A DNA stretch of 47,462 bases from Thermobacillus xylanilyticus (GCF_907165215.1 NZ_CAJRAY010000091.1:1767-49228); one strand, 5' to 3'; shown: positions 1 through 9,397, counted from the first letter of the stretch. Translations and numbers: made by a program. The notes: a model not told the origin generated them from the letters alone.

Positions 1-356
1 GCGTCGGCCTCGGCATCGGGCTCGAGCGGACCGTGCTGCTGCTCGAGCAGCAGCAGGAAGCGGCCGGCGAGACGATCGACGTCTATCTCATCGGGCTCGG
101 CGATGCGGCGGAGCGGGAGACGGTCCGGCTGCTGCACGCGCTGCGCCAGGCGGGGCTCAAGGCGGAGCGCGACTACGCCGGCCGCAAGATGAAGGCGCAG
201 CTCAAGGCGGCGGACCGGCTGAACGCCCGGTACGCGGCCATTCTCGGCGACGACGAGCTGGCGCGCGGCGAGATCGCGCTGAAAGCGATGGCGACCGGCG
301 AGCAGCGGTTCGTGAAGCTGGACGAGCTGGCGTCCGCCGTGCGCGAAGCATTGTAA
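1..356 (+). CDS. hisS: Histidyl-tRNA synthetase, C-terminal part
   Basis: This is the 3' end of a gene that starts before the window; the reading frame begins at base 3. HisRS attaches histidine to tRNA-His in the cytoplasm. The first residues read GLGIGLERTVLLLE, the class II motif 3 (ATP-binding arginine) of HisRS. The remaining ~100 residues form the anticodon-binding domain (VYLIGLGD...AERDYAGRKMKAQLKAADRLNARYAAILGDDEL in outline), which is typical of the family. The gene ends 57 bases before the aspS start, the usual hisS-aspS pairing of Bacillales, so the two are probably co-transcribed. Only the C-terminal quarter is visible, so its promoter and leader cannot be judged. Confidence 0.95.
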   Translation, partial: VGLGIGLERTVLLLEQQQEAAGETIDVYLIGLGDAAERETVRLLHALRQAGLKAERDYAGRKMKAQLKAADRLNARYAAILGDDELARGEIALKAMATGEQRFVKLDELASAVREAL

Positions 357-413
357 TTCCGACCGTCGCAAGACGGGTTAAACCATCAAACCATGCAAAG
401 GGAGTCGAAGAAA

Positions 414-2237
414 ATGACGCTCAGAACCCATGAATGCGGCACGCTGACGAAAGCGGACGTTGGCAAAGAGGTGACGCTCAGCGGCTGGGTGCAGCGCTAC
501 CGCGACCTCGGCGGCGTCCTGTTCATCGACCTGCGCGACCGGACCGGCATCGTGCAGATCGTGTTCAATCCCGCCTTCTCGCAGGAAGCGCATGCGATCG
601 CCGACCGCGTGCGCAGCGAGTATGTGCTCAACGTGCGGGGCGAAGTGGTGCACCGCGATCCGGAGACGTACAACCCGAACATTCCGACGGGCGAGATCGA
701 GGTGCGCGTGAAGCACATCGAAATTCTGAACCCGGCGAAGACGCCGCCGTTTCCGATCGAGGACGGCATTGACGTCGACGAGTCGGTGCGGCTGAAATAC
801 CGCTACCTCGACCTGCGCCGGCCGGAAATGCAGCGGACGCTGATGCTGCGCTCGAAGGCGGCCAAGGTGTTCCGCGATTACCTCGACGCCAACGGATTCA
901 TCGAGATCGAAACGCCGATTCTGACGAAGAGCACGCCGGAAGGGGCGCGCGACTATCTCGTGCCGAGCCGGCTGCATCCGGAAGAATTCTACGCGCTGCC
1001 GCAGTCGCCGCAGATCTATAAGCAGCTCCTGATGGTCGGCGGGCTTGAGCGGTATTATCAAATCGCCCGCTGCTTCCGCGACGAGGACCTGCGTGCGGAC
1101 CGGCAGCCGGAGTTCACCCAGGTCGACATCGAGACGTCGTTCCTGTCGCGCGATGAGCTGCTCGATCTGATGGAAGAGCTGGTCGTCAAGCTGTTCAAGG
1201 AGACGATCGGCGTCGATATTCCGCGTCCGTTCCAACGCCTCTCCTACCAGGAAGCGATGGACAAATACGGTTCCGACAAGCCGGATCTCCGGTTCGGCCT
1301 TGAAATGGTCGACATCACGGACATTGTGAGCGGCAGCGACGTGAAAGTGTTCGCTTCGGTGGCCGCGTCGGGCGGCGTCGTCAAGGCGCTGAACGCGAAA
1401 GGCTGCGCGAACTGGAGCCGCAAGGAGCTCGACGATCTGCAGCCGTTCGCGGCCCGCTACGGCGGCAAAGGGCTGGCCTGGGTGACGGTGAAGGAAGGCG
1501 AATGGCGCGGTCCGATCGTGAAATTTTTCAAACCGGAAGAAATCGCGGCGCTTACGGAGCGGCTCGGCGTGGAAGAAGGCGACCTGCTCCTGTTCTCCGC
1601 CGACAAGAAGAAGGTTGTCGCCGACGTGCTCGGCAATCTGCGCCTGATGGTCGGCAAACGGCTCGGCCTGATCGACGAGTCCGCTTTCAAGTTCGCCTGG
1701 ATCGTCGACTTCCCGCTGCTCTCGTGGGACGAGGAAGCGAAGCGGTATGTGGCGCTGCACCATCCGTTCACGCGGCCGAAGGACGAGGATCTGCCGCTGT
1801 TCGACAGCGATCCCGGTGCAATCCGCGCGCAAGCCTACGATCTCGTGCTAAACGGCTATGAAGTCGGCGGCGGTTCGATGCGGATCTACAAGCGGGAAGT
1901 GCAGGAGAAAATGTTCAAGGCGCTCGGCTTCACGATGGAGGAGGCGCGCGAGAAGTTCGGCTTCCTGCTTGACGCGTTCGAATACGGCACCCCGCCGCAC
2001 GGCGGCATCGCCTTCGGCCTCGACCGGCTGGTCATGCTGCTGGCGGGCCGGACGAACCTGCGCGAGACGATCGCGTTCCCGAAGACGGCGAACGCGTCCG
2101 ATCCGATGATGGATGCGCCGTCGCGCGTCGAGCGCGAGCAGCTCGCGGAGCTGCACATCCGCACGGTGCCGAAGCCGGGCGCGAAGCCGCAGCAGCAATC
2201 GCAGCAGCAGGAAGCGCTGCAGCCGCAGGCCGAGTAA
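414..2237 (+). CDS. aspS: Aspartyl-tRNA synthetase
   Basis: Class II synthetase that charges tRNA-Asp. The N-terminal OB-fold anticodon-binding domain is seen in [25 protein letters not shown]. Motif 2 is [17 protein letters not shown] and motif 3 is [13 protein letters not shown], with the bacterial GAD insertion domain between them. The length of 607 residues is close to the ~590 of bacterial-type enzymes. The ATG at 414 was chosen over the in-frame ATG at 393 because AGGGAG (398-403) sits 10 bases before 414, while nothing resembling a ribosome site precedes 393. The C-terminus carries a glutamine-rich tail (QQQSQQQ) not expected in the core fold, probably disordered. It follows hisS and precedes tcdA by 18 bases, so all three may form one transcript. 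Confidence 0.97.
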   Translation: MTLRTHECGTLTKADVGKEVTLSGWVQRYRDLGGVLFIDLRDRTGIVQIVFNPAFSQEAHAIADRVRSEYVLNVRGEVVHRDPETYNPNIPTGEIEVRVKHIEILNPAKTPPFPIEDGIDVDESVRLKYRYLDLRRPEMQRTLMLRSKAAKVFRDYLDANGFIEIETPILTKSTPEGARDYLVPSRLHPEEFYALPQSPQIYKQLLMVGGLERYYQIARCFRDEDLRADRQPEFTQVDIETSFLSRDELLDLMEELVVKLFKETIGVDIPRPFQRLSYQEAMDKYGSDKPDLRFGLEMVDITDIVSGSDVKVFASVAASGGVVKALNAKGCANWSRKELDDLQPFAARYGGKGLAWVTVKEGEWRGPIVKFFKPEEIAALTERLGVEEGDLLLFSADKKKVVADVLGNLRLMVGKRLGLIDESAFKFAWIVDFPLLSWDEEAKRYVALHHPFTRPKDEDLPLFDSDPGAIRAQAYDLVLNGYEVGGGSMRIYKREVQEKMFKALGFTMEEAREKFGFLLDAFEYGTPPHGGIAFGLDRLVMLLAGRTNLRETIAFPKTANASDPMMDAPSRVEREQLAELHIRTVPKPGAKPQQQSQQQEALQPQAE

Positions 2238-2255
2238 GGGAGGACGCCGCAGAAT

Positions 2256-3011
2256 ATGCTTCACCAATTTTCCCGCACCGAACTGGCTATCGGACCGGAA
2301 GGGCTCGAGGTGATGAAGCGGAGCACGGTCGCCGTGCTCGGCATCGGCGGCGTCGGATCGATCGCTGCCGAGGCGCTGGCCCGCACGGGTGTCGGCCGGG
2401 TCATCATGATTGACAAGGACGTCGTCGACATCACGAACGTGAACCGTCAGGTGCATGCCCTGACGACAACGATCGGGCAGCCGAAGGCCGAGCTGATGCG
2501 CGACCGGATCAAGCAGATCAATCCGGAGTGCGACGCGATTGCGCTGCGGATGTTCTACACGGAAGAGACGAGCGAGGAACTGTTCAAGTACGATCTCGAT
2601 TACGTGCTGGACTGCTCGGACACGATCACCTACAAGATCCTGCTGATCAAGGAGTGCCTGAAGCGGAACATTCCGATCATCTCGAGCATGGGCGCGGCGA
2701 ACCGGATGGATCCGACGAAGTTCCAGGTTGCGGACATCTCGAAAACCCACATGGACCCGATGGCGCGGGTCATCCGCACGAAACTGCGGGAAGCCGGCAT
2801 CCGCAAAGGCGTCAAGGTCGTCTTCTCGACCGAGCCGCCGATCAAGCCGCGCCGCGACGTGACGGAGAAGATTGTCCCGGAGAACGCGCCGAACATCCGC
2901 AAGGCGCAGCAGCCGCCGGCGAGCAATGCCTTCGTTCCGCCGGTTGCCGGACTCATCATGGTCAGCGTCGCCGTGCGCGACCTGCTCGCCGCCGGCGGCG
3001 TGCGGGTCTAG
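2256..3011 (+). CDS. tcdA: tRNA threonylcarbamoyladenosine dehydratase (TcdA/YrvM)
   Basis: E1-like (ThiF/MoeB fold) enzyme that uses ATP to dehydrate the t6A at position 37 of ANN-decoding tRNAs to cyclic t6A. The nucleotide-binding loop GIGGVGSIAAEALARTGVGR lies at about residues 31-50, followed by the family motif DKDVVDITNVNRQ. The central segment ISSMGAANRMDPTKF and the DCSDTITYK motif are characteristic of the YgdL/CsdL/YrvM group. The 251 residues match the family. A GGGAGG ribosome site precedes the ATG, and the gene sits 18 bases after aspS, the same neighbourhood as yrvM in B. subtilis. A strong terminator follows, so this is probably the end of the hisS-aspS-tcdA transcript. Confidence 0.93.
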   Translation: MLHQFSRTELAIGPEGLEVMKRSTVAVLGIGGVGSIAAEALARTGVGRVIMIDKDVVDITNVNRQVHALTTTIGQPKAELMRDRIKQINPECDAIALRMFYTEETSEELFKYDLDYVLDCSDTITYKILLIKECLKRNIPIISSMGAANRMDPTKFQVADISKTHMDPMARVIRTKLREAGIRKGVKVVFSTEPPIKPRRDVTEKIVPENAPNIRKAQQPPASNAFVPPVAGLIMVSVAVRDLLAAGGVRV

Positions 3012-3025
3012 AATCATAAAAACCA

Positions 3026-3064
3026 ATCGGCCGCCCGGCTTACGCGCCGGCGGCCGATCTTTTT
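3026..3064 (+). terminator. Intrinsic terminator after tcdA
   Basis: A GC-rich hairpin (left arm from 3026, right arm ending 3058, with one bulged C) is followed at once by a run of T. It lies 14 bases past the tcdA stop and should end the hisS-aspS-tcdA transcript. It also separates that operon from the insertion element that starts just downstream. Confidence 0.85.
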
Positions 3065-3073
3065 GTAAACGAA

Positions 3074-3096
3074 AACCCCCAGTTCGACTGGGGGTT
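3074..3096 (+). repeat. Left-end hairpin of the IS200-like element
   Basis: Perfect inverted repeat with arms AACCCCCAGT (3074-3083) and ACTGGGGGTT (3087-3096) around a TCG loop. IS200/IS605 transposases bind hairpins of this kind near each end and cut the single strand at a fixed distance. It could also add to transcription termination downstream of tcdA. Confidence 0.75.
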
Positions 3097-3156
3097 CAGG
3101 AAAGCTTAGAGCTATGAGTGGCCATCCCTTGAACTTCAATGATAACATGGAAGCTG

Positions 3157-3169
3157 GTCTGCCAACCGC
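3157..3169 (+). repeat. 13-bp inverted repeat in the tnpA leader, partner at 3699-3711
   Basis: GTCTGCCAACCGC at 3157-3169 is exactly complementary to GCGGTTGGCAGAC at 3699-3711, on the other side of tnpA. The left copy is in the tnpA leader, about 13 bases before the ribosome site at 3182-3187. The pairing extends a little further past a bulged base. IS200 transposase mRNAs are known to be silenced by structured leaders; a long-range leader-tail pairing here is my inference. Confidence 0.7.
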
Positions 3170-3194
3170 TACCATATATCTAGGAGGACAAGGG

Positions 3195-3665
3195 ATGGAC
3201 AAAAGCAGTCTAGCACACAACAAATGGAACTGTAAATATCATATCGTATTTGCCCCAAAGTACCGTAGACAGGTGATCTATGGGAAATTAAAGAGGGAGA
3301 TCGGAAAGATTCTTCGAGAGTTGTGTGAACGAATAGGTGTGGAGATCATCGAAGCAGAAGCATGCCCGGATCATATTCACATGCTGGTGAGCATTCCGCC
3401 CAAGCTCAGTGTGTCCGAATTTATGGGGTATTTAAAGGGAAAAAGTTCCCTCATGATCTTCGATAAATTCGCAAACATGAAGTACCGGTATGGAAACCGG
3501 CAATTTTGGTGCAGAGGGTACTATGTGGATACCGTGGGCCGTAACAAAAAGGTGATTGAGGAATACATTCGCAATCAGCTAACAGAGGATAAGAACTACG
3601 AACAACTCACGATGAAAGAACTCTTTGACCCGTTTACGGGTGAGTCGGTAAAAAAGGGCAAATAA
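3195..3665 (+). CDS. tnpA: IS200/IS605 family transposase TnpA (Y1 HUH)
   Basis: Single-strand DNA transposase of 156 residues, the usual length. The metal-binding HUH motif is H60-I-H62 (PDHIHML) and the catalytic tyrosine is Y124 in IEEYIRNQ. Other family marks are the N-terminal WNCKYHIVFAPKYRR and WCRGYYVDTVGRNK. The ATG at 3195 was chosen because AGGAGG (3182-3187) precedes it at a good distance; the frame is open upstream to 3114 but has no ribosome site there. The gene looks intact, so the element may be active. The codon usage and AT content differ from the chromosomal neighbours. No TnpB partner is present. Confidence 0.93.
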   Translation: MDKSSLAHNKWNCKYHIVFAPKYRRQVIYGKLKREIGKILRELCERIGVEIIEAEACPDHIHMLVSIPPKLSVSEFMGYLKGKSSLMIFDKFANMKYRYGNRQFWCRGYYVDTVGRNKKVIEEYIRNQLTEDKNYEQLTMKELFDPFTGESVKKGK

Positions 3666-3668
3666 AAG

Positions 3669-3787
3669 AGCCCCTTTAGGGGCTGCCTGAGATGATACGC
3701 GGTTGGCAGACTTTCAATGCGCCTTTGAGGCGCTTGCTTGCACCATGCCCTTATAGGGCTGATGGAAGCCACCGGCTAAGCCGGTGG
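3669..3787 (+). other. Structured right end of the IS200-like element
   Basis: Four small hairpins follow the tnpA stop in only ~120 bases: AGCCCC/GGGGCT at 3669-3684, GCGCC/GGCGC at about 3720-3734, GCCCT/AGGGC at about 3747-3759, and the terminal CCACCGGC/GCCGGTGG at 3769-3787. The last is the likely transposase-recognised right-end hairpin; the first resembles a terminator. The density of hairpins recalls the structured right ends of tnpB-bearing relatives, but no tnpB or remnant of it is visible. Confidence 0.6.
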
Positions 3788-3836
3788 TTATGACTGCCTG
3801 CGATGTCAAATTCCCTCCTTCGCTTCGGCAATCAGC

Positions 3837-4394
3837 TCAACAGGCGCCGCCCACGGCGGTCAGCACCGGCGGCAGCTTGATGTTGTACTTTTCCGGATGC
3901 GCCACCACATCCCGCACGTCCATGACGACGGGGATGACATCATCGCCTTTGTAGAACGTTTTCGGTCCGAGCTGAGTCATCGGGGGATGGTACAAAATCT
4001 TGATCGCGCGGCAGAACAGCGGCTCGAGCAGGGTGACGAACCAGCGAATGCCGTGCTCCCTGGCGACCAGGACGGCGGCCGCCACCAGATCATCGACATA
4101 TTTGCCGCGGTGTTCCGGAAGCACCGCGTATTTGTCGATCTCCGCCACCTTCCGGCGATCGCTGACAAGTTCCGGCATCCGGCTCATGTCCGCGACCGTT
4201 TCGAAGGCACTGACTCCCGGCAGGAACGGCTTGAATTCGGCGGTGCCGACGGGCTGGCCTTCGGGTGTCAGGACGAGCCAACGCTCCAGCACGGACGGCG
4301 AAAATTCGAAATCATATCCCTTCTCTCGCCATGCGGTCATCCAGATGAAGTTGTAGTACGCCAGATCCTGTTCCGTCGTGACGCGCTTGAGCAT
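3837..4394 (-). CDS. GNAT-fold acyltransferase, N-acyl-amino-acid/autoinducer synthase-like
   Basis: A protein of 185 residues with features of a GNAT-type acyltransferase: a cofactor-loop-like segment YAVLPEHRGKYVDDLVAAAVLVAREHGIRWFV (residues ~105-136) follows strands carrying GTAEFKPF and KVAEIDKYAV. The long N-terminal part with YNFIWMTAWREKGYDFEF and the late LYHPPMTQLGPKTFY segment recall N-acyl amino acid synthase and LuxI-type proteins more than small acetyltransferases. The substrate cannot be told from sequence. The ATG at 4394 was chosen because GGGGAGG precedes it by 6 bases; an upstream ATG at 4427 has no such site. It stands alone and faces the IS200-like element, which lies just past its stop codon. 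Confidence 0.6.
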   Translation of the reverse strand: MLKRVTTEQDLAYYNFIWMTAWREKGYDFEFSPSVLERWLVLTPEGQPVGTAEFKPFLPGVSAFETVADMSRMPELVSDRRKVAEIDKYAVLPEHRGKYVDDLVAAAVLVAREHGIRWFVTLLEPLFCRAIKILYHPPMTQLGPKTFYKGDDVIPVVMDVRDVVAHPEKYNIKLPPVLTAVGGAC

Positions 4395-4454
4395 ACGGTC
4401 CTCCCCTTTCATTTCTTTGTAAGCCATTAATTGACTGAATTTACTTTCAACGAC

Positions 4455-4482
4455 ATTCTATCAAATCCGTCCAGCGTACCAA
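4455..4482 (-). promoter_or_regulatory. Candidate sigma-A promoter of the acyltransferase gene
   Basis: On the minus strand TTGGTA (4482-4477) and TAGAAT (4460-4455) are separated by 16 bases. Transcription would begin near 4448, giving a leader of about 50 bases before the ATG at 4394. The -35 matches the consensus at four of six positions. Confidence 0.4.
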
Positions 4483-4623
4483 ATCAAACCATAAGCCTAT
4501 TTCCCTTGGTTCAAGAGGACGAGGATAAATCGAAATTCGCCGTCGAACATTGTCAATGACTGTAAGAAAAATTGTTTGTCGACATTCTCGGACGGGAAAA
4601 ATGACCCGCGGGCGGCAAGGTGG

Positions 4624-4637
4624 CGAACACATGTGCG
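4624..4637 (+). promoter_or_regulatory. LexA (SOS box)-like site upstream of rarA
   Basis: CGAACACATGTGCG matches the Gram-positive LexA/DinR consensus CGAACRNRYGTTYC at 12 of 14 positions and is itself nearly palindromic. It ends 41 bases before the rarA start. The two mismatches are in the second half-site, so binding may be weak. No convincing sigma-A promoter was found beside it. Confidence 0.35.
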
Positions 4638-4678
4638 AATATGCTATCATCAACGTAAGCGAGGGTGGGATGACGGAC

Positions 4679-5995
4679 ATGGATTTGTTCACCTATCAAG
4701 ACGAACAAACGCCCCGCGCCCGGCTGCTTGCGGACCGGATGCGTCCCGAGACGCTGGACGATTATGTCGGGCAAGAACATATTCTCGGTCCCGGCAAGCT
4801 GCTGCGCAGGGCGATCGAGGCTGACCAGGTGACGTCGATTCTGCTGTACGGCCCGCCGGGCTGCGGCAAAACGACGCTCGCCCATATCATTTCGAAGCGG
4901 ACGCAGGGCGAGTTCGTCCGGCTGAACGCCGTGGACGCGTCGGTCAAGGACGTGCGGGACGTCATCGACCGGGCGCGGGAGCTGAAGGCGCTGTACGGGA
5001 AGAAGACGATCCTGTTCCTCGACGAGGTGCACCGGTTCAACACGGCTCGTCAGGACGCGCTCTTGCCCGCGGTGGAGCAGGGCATCATCGTGTTCATCGG
5101 CGCAACGACCGAGAATCCGTTTCACCATGTGAACGGCGCGCTGCTCTCGCGTTCGACGCTGTTCCGCCTTGAACCGCTGACGACGGAGCATGTGATGACG
5201 GCGCTGCGCCGCGCGCTGGCCGACCGCGAGCGCGGGCTCGGCTTCATGAAGCTTCAGGTCGACGATGAAGCGCTGGAGCATATCGCGCGGACGGCCGGAG
5301 GCGACATCCGGCGGGCGCTCAATGCGCTCGAACTGGCGGCGGTTACAACTTCGTCCCGGCCGGACGGCACCGTGCACATCACGCTCGAGGTGGCGGAAGA
5401 ATCGATCCGCCAGCCGACGGTGAAGGCGGATCCTTCGACGCAGTACGATGTGCTCTCGGCGTTCCACAAAAGCATCCGCGGTTCGAGCGATGCCGCCTTG
5501 TTCTGGTTCCTGTACGCGGTGGAGAAGCTCGGCATGGATCCGATGGTGTTTCTCCGCCGGCTGATTGTGGCGTGCAGCGAGGACATCGGCCTGGCCAATC
5601 CGCAGGCGATGGTGCAGGCGGTGACGGCGATGGACGCCTACCACAAGATCGGCTGGCCGGAGGCGAAGTACAACATTGCGCAAGCGATTCTGTTCGCGGT
5701 CGAAAGTCCGAAGTCGAACGCAACCGCTGCAGCCATCAGCCGCGTCATGAACGCGATCGAATCGGCCGGAACGATGGAGGTGCCGCTGCACTTGCGCGAC
5801 GCGCACTACAAGGGAGCGGAGAAACTCGGACACGTCGGCTACAAATATCCGCACGACTACCCGGGGCATTATGTCGAGCAGCAGTATCTGCCTGACCGGC
5901 TCGACGGCAAAATTTTCTATGAGGCGACAACCCAGGGTATGGAGGAAAAAATACACATCAACCAGCAGAAAAGGCGCAAATCGGGCAGATCGTGA
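4679..5995 (+). CDS. rarA: Replication-associated recombination protein A (AAA+ ATPase)
   Basis: RarA/MgsA family AAA+ ATPase acting at stalled replication forks, related to clamp-loader subunits. It begins with the family signature LLADRMRPETLDDYVGQEHIL. Walker A is GPPGCGKTT, Walker B is LFLDEVHRFN, sensor 1 is GATTENP and sensor 2 is GGDIRRALNALE. The C-terminal tetramerisation domain ends with HVGYKYPHDYPGHYVEQQYLP, typical of the family. The length of 438 residues matches. The ATG at 4679 is 10 bases after AGGGTGG (4662-4668); the ATG at 4670 is too close to that site. In B. subtilis the homologue yrvN lies between yrvM and cymR, so this location is conserved. Confidence 0.95.
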   Translation: MDLFTYQDEQTPRARLLADRMRPETLDDYVGQEHILGPGKLLRRAIEADQVTSILLYGPPGCGKTTLAHIISKRTQGEFVRLNAVDASVKDVRDVIDRARELKALYGKKTILFLDEVHRFNTARQDALLPAVEQGIIVFIGATTENPFHHVNGALLSRSTLFRLEPLTTEHVMTALRRALADRERGLGFMKLQVDDEALEHIARTAGGDIRRALNALELAAVTTSSRPDGTVHITLEVAEESIRQPTVKADPSTQYDVLSAFHKSIRGSSDAALFWFLYAVEKLGMDPMVFLRRLIVACSEDIGLANPQAMVQAVTAMDAYHKIGWPEAKYNIAQAILFAVESPKSNATAAAISRVMNAIESAGTMEVPLHLRDAHYKGAEKLGHVGYKYPHDYPGHYVEQQYLPDRLDGKIFYEATTQGMEEKIHINQQKRRKSGRS

Positions 5996-6088
5996 CTTCA
6001 CGGCGGAAAATGGTCAATTCCGCCCGGCAAAGGTTCATAAAGGTCAACCTTAATCGAATAAGGATAACTAAAGCGCGGTCGCAGACAT

Positions 6089-6118
6089 TTGACGCGCGGG
6101 GGCAATATGGCATAAACT
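6089..6118 (+). promoter_or_regulatory. Candidate sigma-A promoter of the CNNM gene
   Basis: TTGACG (6089-6094) and TAAACT (6113-6118) are 18 bases apart in an AT-rich intergenic stretch. The start codon follows about 60 bases later. The -35 is a five-of-six match. Confidence 0.5.
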
Positions 6119-6178
6119 TTTGATATAAGCATTCTTTATAAATAGGCTGTCGCAGGACGCCATCATTTTTCAGAGGAG

Positions 6179-7585
6179 GTGCACCTGTCCCGCACGGCTT
6201 CCGCCCGGCGGAACGGCGGGATCAGGGAATCGGTGGGCAGTGACCCGTTACCCATATGGCTAAGTCTTTTGCTGGTCGTATTCCTGGTGTTCATGAACGG
6301 ATTCTTCGTGGCGGCGGAATTCGCGATGGTGAAAGTCCGCGGCAGCAGGATCGACACGCTCGTGCAGGAAGGACACAAGCGCGCCAAGCTGGCCGAGAAT
6401 TTGACCAGTAATCTGGACGCATATTTGTCCGCGTGCCAGCTCGGGATTACGCTTGCGTCGCTGGGGCTCGGCTGGATCGGCGAGCCGGCGGTGGCCGATC
6501 TGCTGGAGCCGGTGCTGCACGCTGCGGGCGTTGAGAACGACGTCATCTTGCATACGATTTCATTCGCGATCGCGTTCTCGATCATCACGTTCCTGCATAT
6601 CGTGCTGGGCGAACTGGCGCCGAAGACGCTGGCCATCCGCAAGGCGGAGGGCGTCACGCTGTGGGCGGCGGGGCCGATGATCGCGTTCCACAAGCTGATG
6701 TACCCGTTCATCTGGTTCCTGAACGGCACCGCGAACCGCATGCTGCGCCTGATCGGCATCGCCCCGGCGTCGGAGCACGAGTCGGCGCACACGGAGGAAG
6801 AGATCCGGATTCTGATGAAGGAGTCCCACAAGAGCGGTCTGATCGACAACACCGAACTGACGCTCGTGGACAACATCTTCGAATTCGCGGAGACGACGGC
6901 CCGGGAGATCATGATTCCGCGCACCGAAATGAACGTCCTGTACGCGAACCTGTCGTTCGAGGAGAACAAGGCGATCGCGCTGCAGGAAATGCACACCCGG
7001 TATCCGGTCTGCGAGAACGACAAGGACAACATCATCGGTTTTGTCCACATCAAGGACATCCTGCGGGCTGACGGGAAGAAGCCGCAGAGCATCCTGGAGA
7101 TACTGCGTCCGATTACGACCGTGCCGGAATCGATGCAGATCAGCCATTTGCTCAAATTGATGCAGAAGAAGAAGACGCAGATCGCGATTCTGATTGACGA
7201 GTACGGCGGAACGTCGGGACTTGTCACGCTTGAGGACATCATGGAAGAGATCGTCGGCGAGATTCAGGACGAGTTCGACGAGGAGCGGCCGGACATCGAG
7301 CGCAAGGACGAGACGACGTACTCGATCAACGGGCTTCTGCTCATCGAGGAAGTGAACAGCTTCTTCAACCTCGACATTGAGTCCGACGACTACGATACGA
7401 TCGGCGGATGGATCTATTCGCAGATCGAGATTCCGCCGAAGCGCGGCCAAGGCGTATTCTACAAGGATACGCACAAGTTCGTGATCGAAGAGACGGATCA
7501 TCTGCGCATCTCGCGCATCACCGTCCGGATCATCCGGGACAACGAGAACAGCGAGGGACTGCTGACGGCCGAGAAGACGGGCTGA
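6179..7585 (+). CDS. CNNM/CorC (HlyC) family membrane transporter protein
   Basis: Membrane protein of the CNNM/CorC type, linked in bacteria to magnesium and other divalent cation homeostasis. The DUF21/CNNM domain starts with WLSLLLVVFLVFMNGFFVAAEFAMVKVRGSRI (first membrane helix, about 27-47) and has further hydrophobic helices to about residue 190. Two CBS motifs follow (PRTEMNVLYANLS... and IKDILRAD...), with the signature LIDEYGGTSGLVTLEDIMEEIVGEI. A C-terminal CorC/HlyC domain ends the protein. The exact start is unsure: AGGAGG (6174-6179) overlaps the GTG at 6179, so translation may begin at the in-frame CTG at 6185 or the GTG at 6233. All options leave the first helix intact. Confidence 0.88.
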   Translation: MHLSRTASARRNGGIRESVGSDPLPIWLSLLLVVFLVFMNGFFVAAEFAMVKVRGSRIDTLVQEGHKRAKLAENLTSNLDAYLSACQLGITLASLGLGWIGEPAVADLLEPVLHAAGVENDVILHTISFAIAFSIITFLHIVLGELAPKTLAIRKAEGVTLWAAGPMIAFHKLMYPFIWFLNGTANRMLRLIGIAPASEHESAHTEEEIRILMKESHKSGLIDNTELTLVDNIFEFAETTAREIMIPRTEMNVLYANLSFEENKAIALQEMHTRYPVCENDKDNIIGFVHIKDILRADGKKPQSILEILRPITTVPESMQISHLLKLMQKKKTQIAILIDEYGGTSGLVTLEDIMEEIVGEIQDEFDEERPDIERKDETTYSINGLLLIEEVNSFFNLDIESDDYDTIGGWIYSQIEIPPKRGQGVFYKDTHKFVIEETDHLRISRITVRIIRDNENSEGLLTAEKTG

Positions 7586-7607
7586 TGCGGCTCCCTCGTC
7601 AACGAGG

Positions 7608-7648
7608 AAACCTCCGGGACTGCGCCGCTGGCGCATGACCGGAGGTTT
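7608..7648. terminator. Nested two-stem hairpin between convergent genes
   Basis: Arms AAACCTCCGG (7608-7617) and CCGGAGGTTT (7639-7648) enclose a second hairpin, TGCGCC/GGCGCA (7621-7635). It separates the convergent CNNM and mnmA genes and can form in either RNA strand. There is no long U run outside the arms on either side, so bidirectional termination is likely but not certain. Confidence 0.65.
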
Positions 7649-7675
7649 CGGTGCTTTGCGGATGGTCTCCGCGGA

Positions 7676-8860
<1,185 letters not shown>

Positions 8861-8907
8861 TCACCGTTCCGGCAGCAATCTGGAACACAATCCGACCGAA
8901 TTGTGAT

Positions 8908-8917
8908 ACCATATGGT
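8908..8917. promoter_or_regulatory. Palindrome in the mnmA-cymR divergent region
   Basis: ACCATATGGT is a perfect 10-bp palindrome, surrounded by further partly symmetric bases (GATACC...GGTGAT). It sits 61 bases before the cymR start, where an operator for an Rrf2-type dimer would be expected. Autoregulation by CymR is inference; no CymR consensus was matched. Confidence 0.3.
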
Positions 8918-8977
8918 GATGATAGGAATACCGCGAATTGATTTTGGGACAGAATGGTAAAGCGGGGTGCCAAAACA

Positions 8978-9397
8978 GTGAAAATTTCGACGAAAGGCCG
9001 CTACGGTCTGACGATCATGATGGAACTTGCAGCAAAATACGGCGAAGGGCCTCAGTCTTTGAAGAGCATTGCCGAACGCAACAGCTTGTCCGAACATTAT
9101 CTGGAGCAGCTCGTCGCGCCGCTGCGCAACGCCGGTCTCGTCAAGAGCATTCGCGGCGCTTACGGCGGTTACGTGTTGTCGAAGGAACCGGAGCAGATCA
9201 CGTCCGGAGACGTCATCCGCATTCTGGAAGGGCCGATCTCGCCCGTTGACTTCACGGAAGAAGACGATCCGGCAAAGCGGGACCTATGGCTCCGCATCCG
9301 CGATGCGATCGCGAATGTGCTGGACTCCACGACGCTGGCCGATCTGATCGCGTATCAGGGCGAACGCGAACAGGACAGCTACATGTTCTACATTTGA
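8978..9397 (+). CDS. cymR: Rrf2-family cysteine metabolism repressor CymR
   Basis: CymR is the master repressor of cysteine and sulfur uptake genes in Bacillus and Staphylococcus, acting with CysK as sensor partner. The protein begins KISTKGRYGLTIMMELA and continues with the winged helix SLKSIAERNSLSEHYLEQLVAPLRNAGLVKSIRGAYGGY in outline, very close to the Bacillus protein as I recall it. The end DSTTLADL...SYMFYI is also characteristic. No cysteine cluster is present, which fits CymR rather than the iron-sulfur Rrf2 proteins IscR or NsrR. The GTG at 8978 gives 139 residues, next to the Bacillus length of 138, and has GCGGGGTG before it. The desulfurase gene follows 45 bases later, probably co-transcribed. 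Confidence 0.93.
   Translation: MKISTKGRYGLTIMMELAAKYGEGPQSLKSIAERNSLSEHYLEQLVAPLRNAGLVKSIRGAYGGYVLSKEPEQITSGDVIRILEGPISPVDFTEEDDPAKRDLWLRIRDAIANVLDSTTLADLIAYQGEREQDSYMFYI

Larger units (their letters stand above)
3068..3796 (+). mobile_element. IS200-like element (IS200/IS605 family, tnpA only)
   Basis: Single-strand 'peel and paste' element made of one Y1 transposase gene flanked by subterminal hairpins. The left hairpin (3074-3096) has a 10-bp stem and TCG loop; the right hairpin (3769-3787) has an 8-bp stem and TAA loop. The base composition is visibly AT-richer than the surrounding genes, a sign of recent arrival. There is no tnpB, as in classical IS200 (about 700 bp). Boundaries are estimates: this family makes no target-site duplication and the cleavage sites cannot be fixed without an empty site for comparison. 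It is inserted between tcdA and the acyltransferase gene, in an intergenic spot right after a terminator. Confidence 0.85.

Noticed and set aside
3074..3096. Left hairpin of the IS element as a second tcdA terminator
   Set aside because: The hairpin is strong but no T run follows it. It fits better as the transposase-recognised end, and the real terminator lies just before it.
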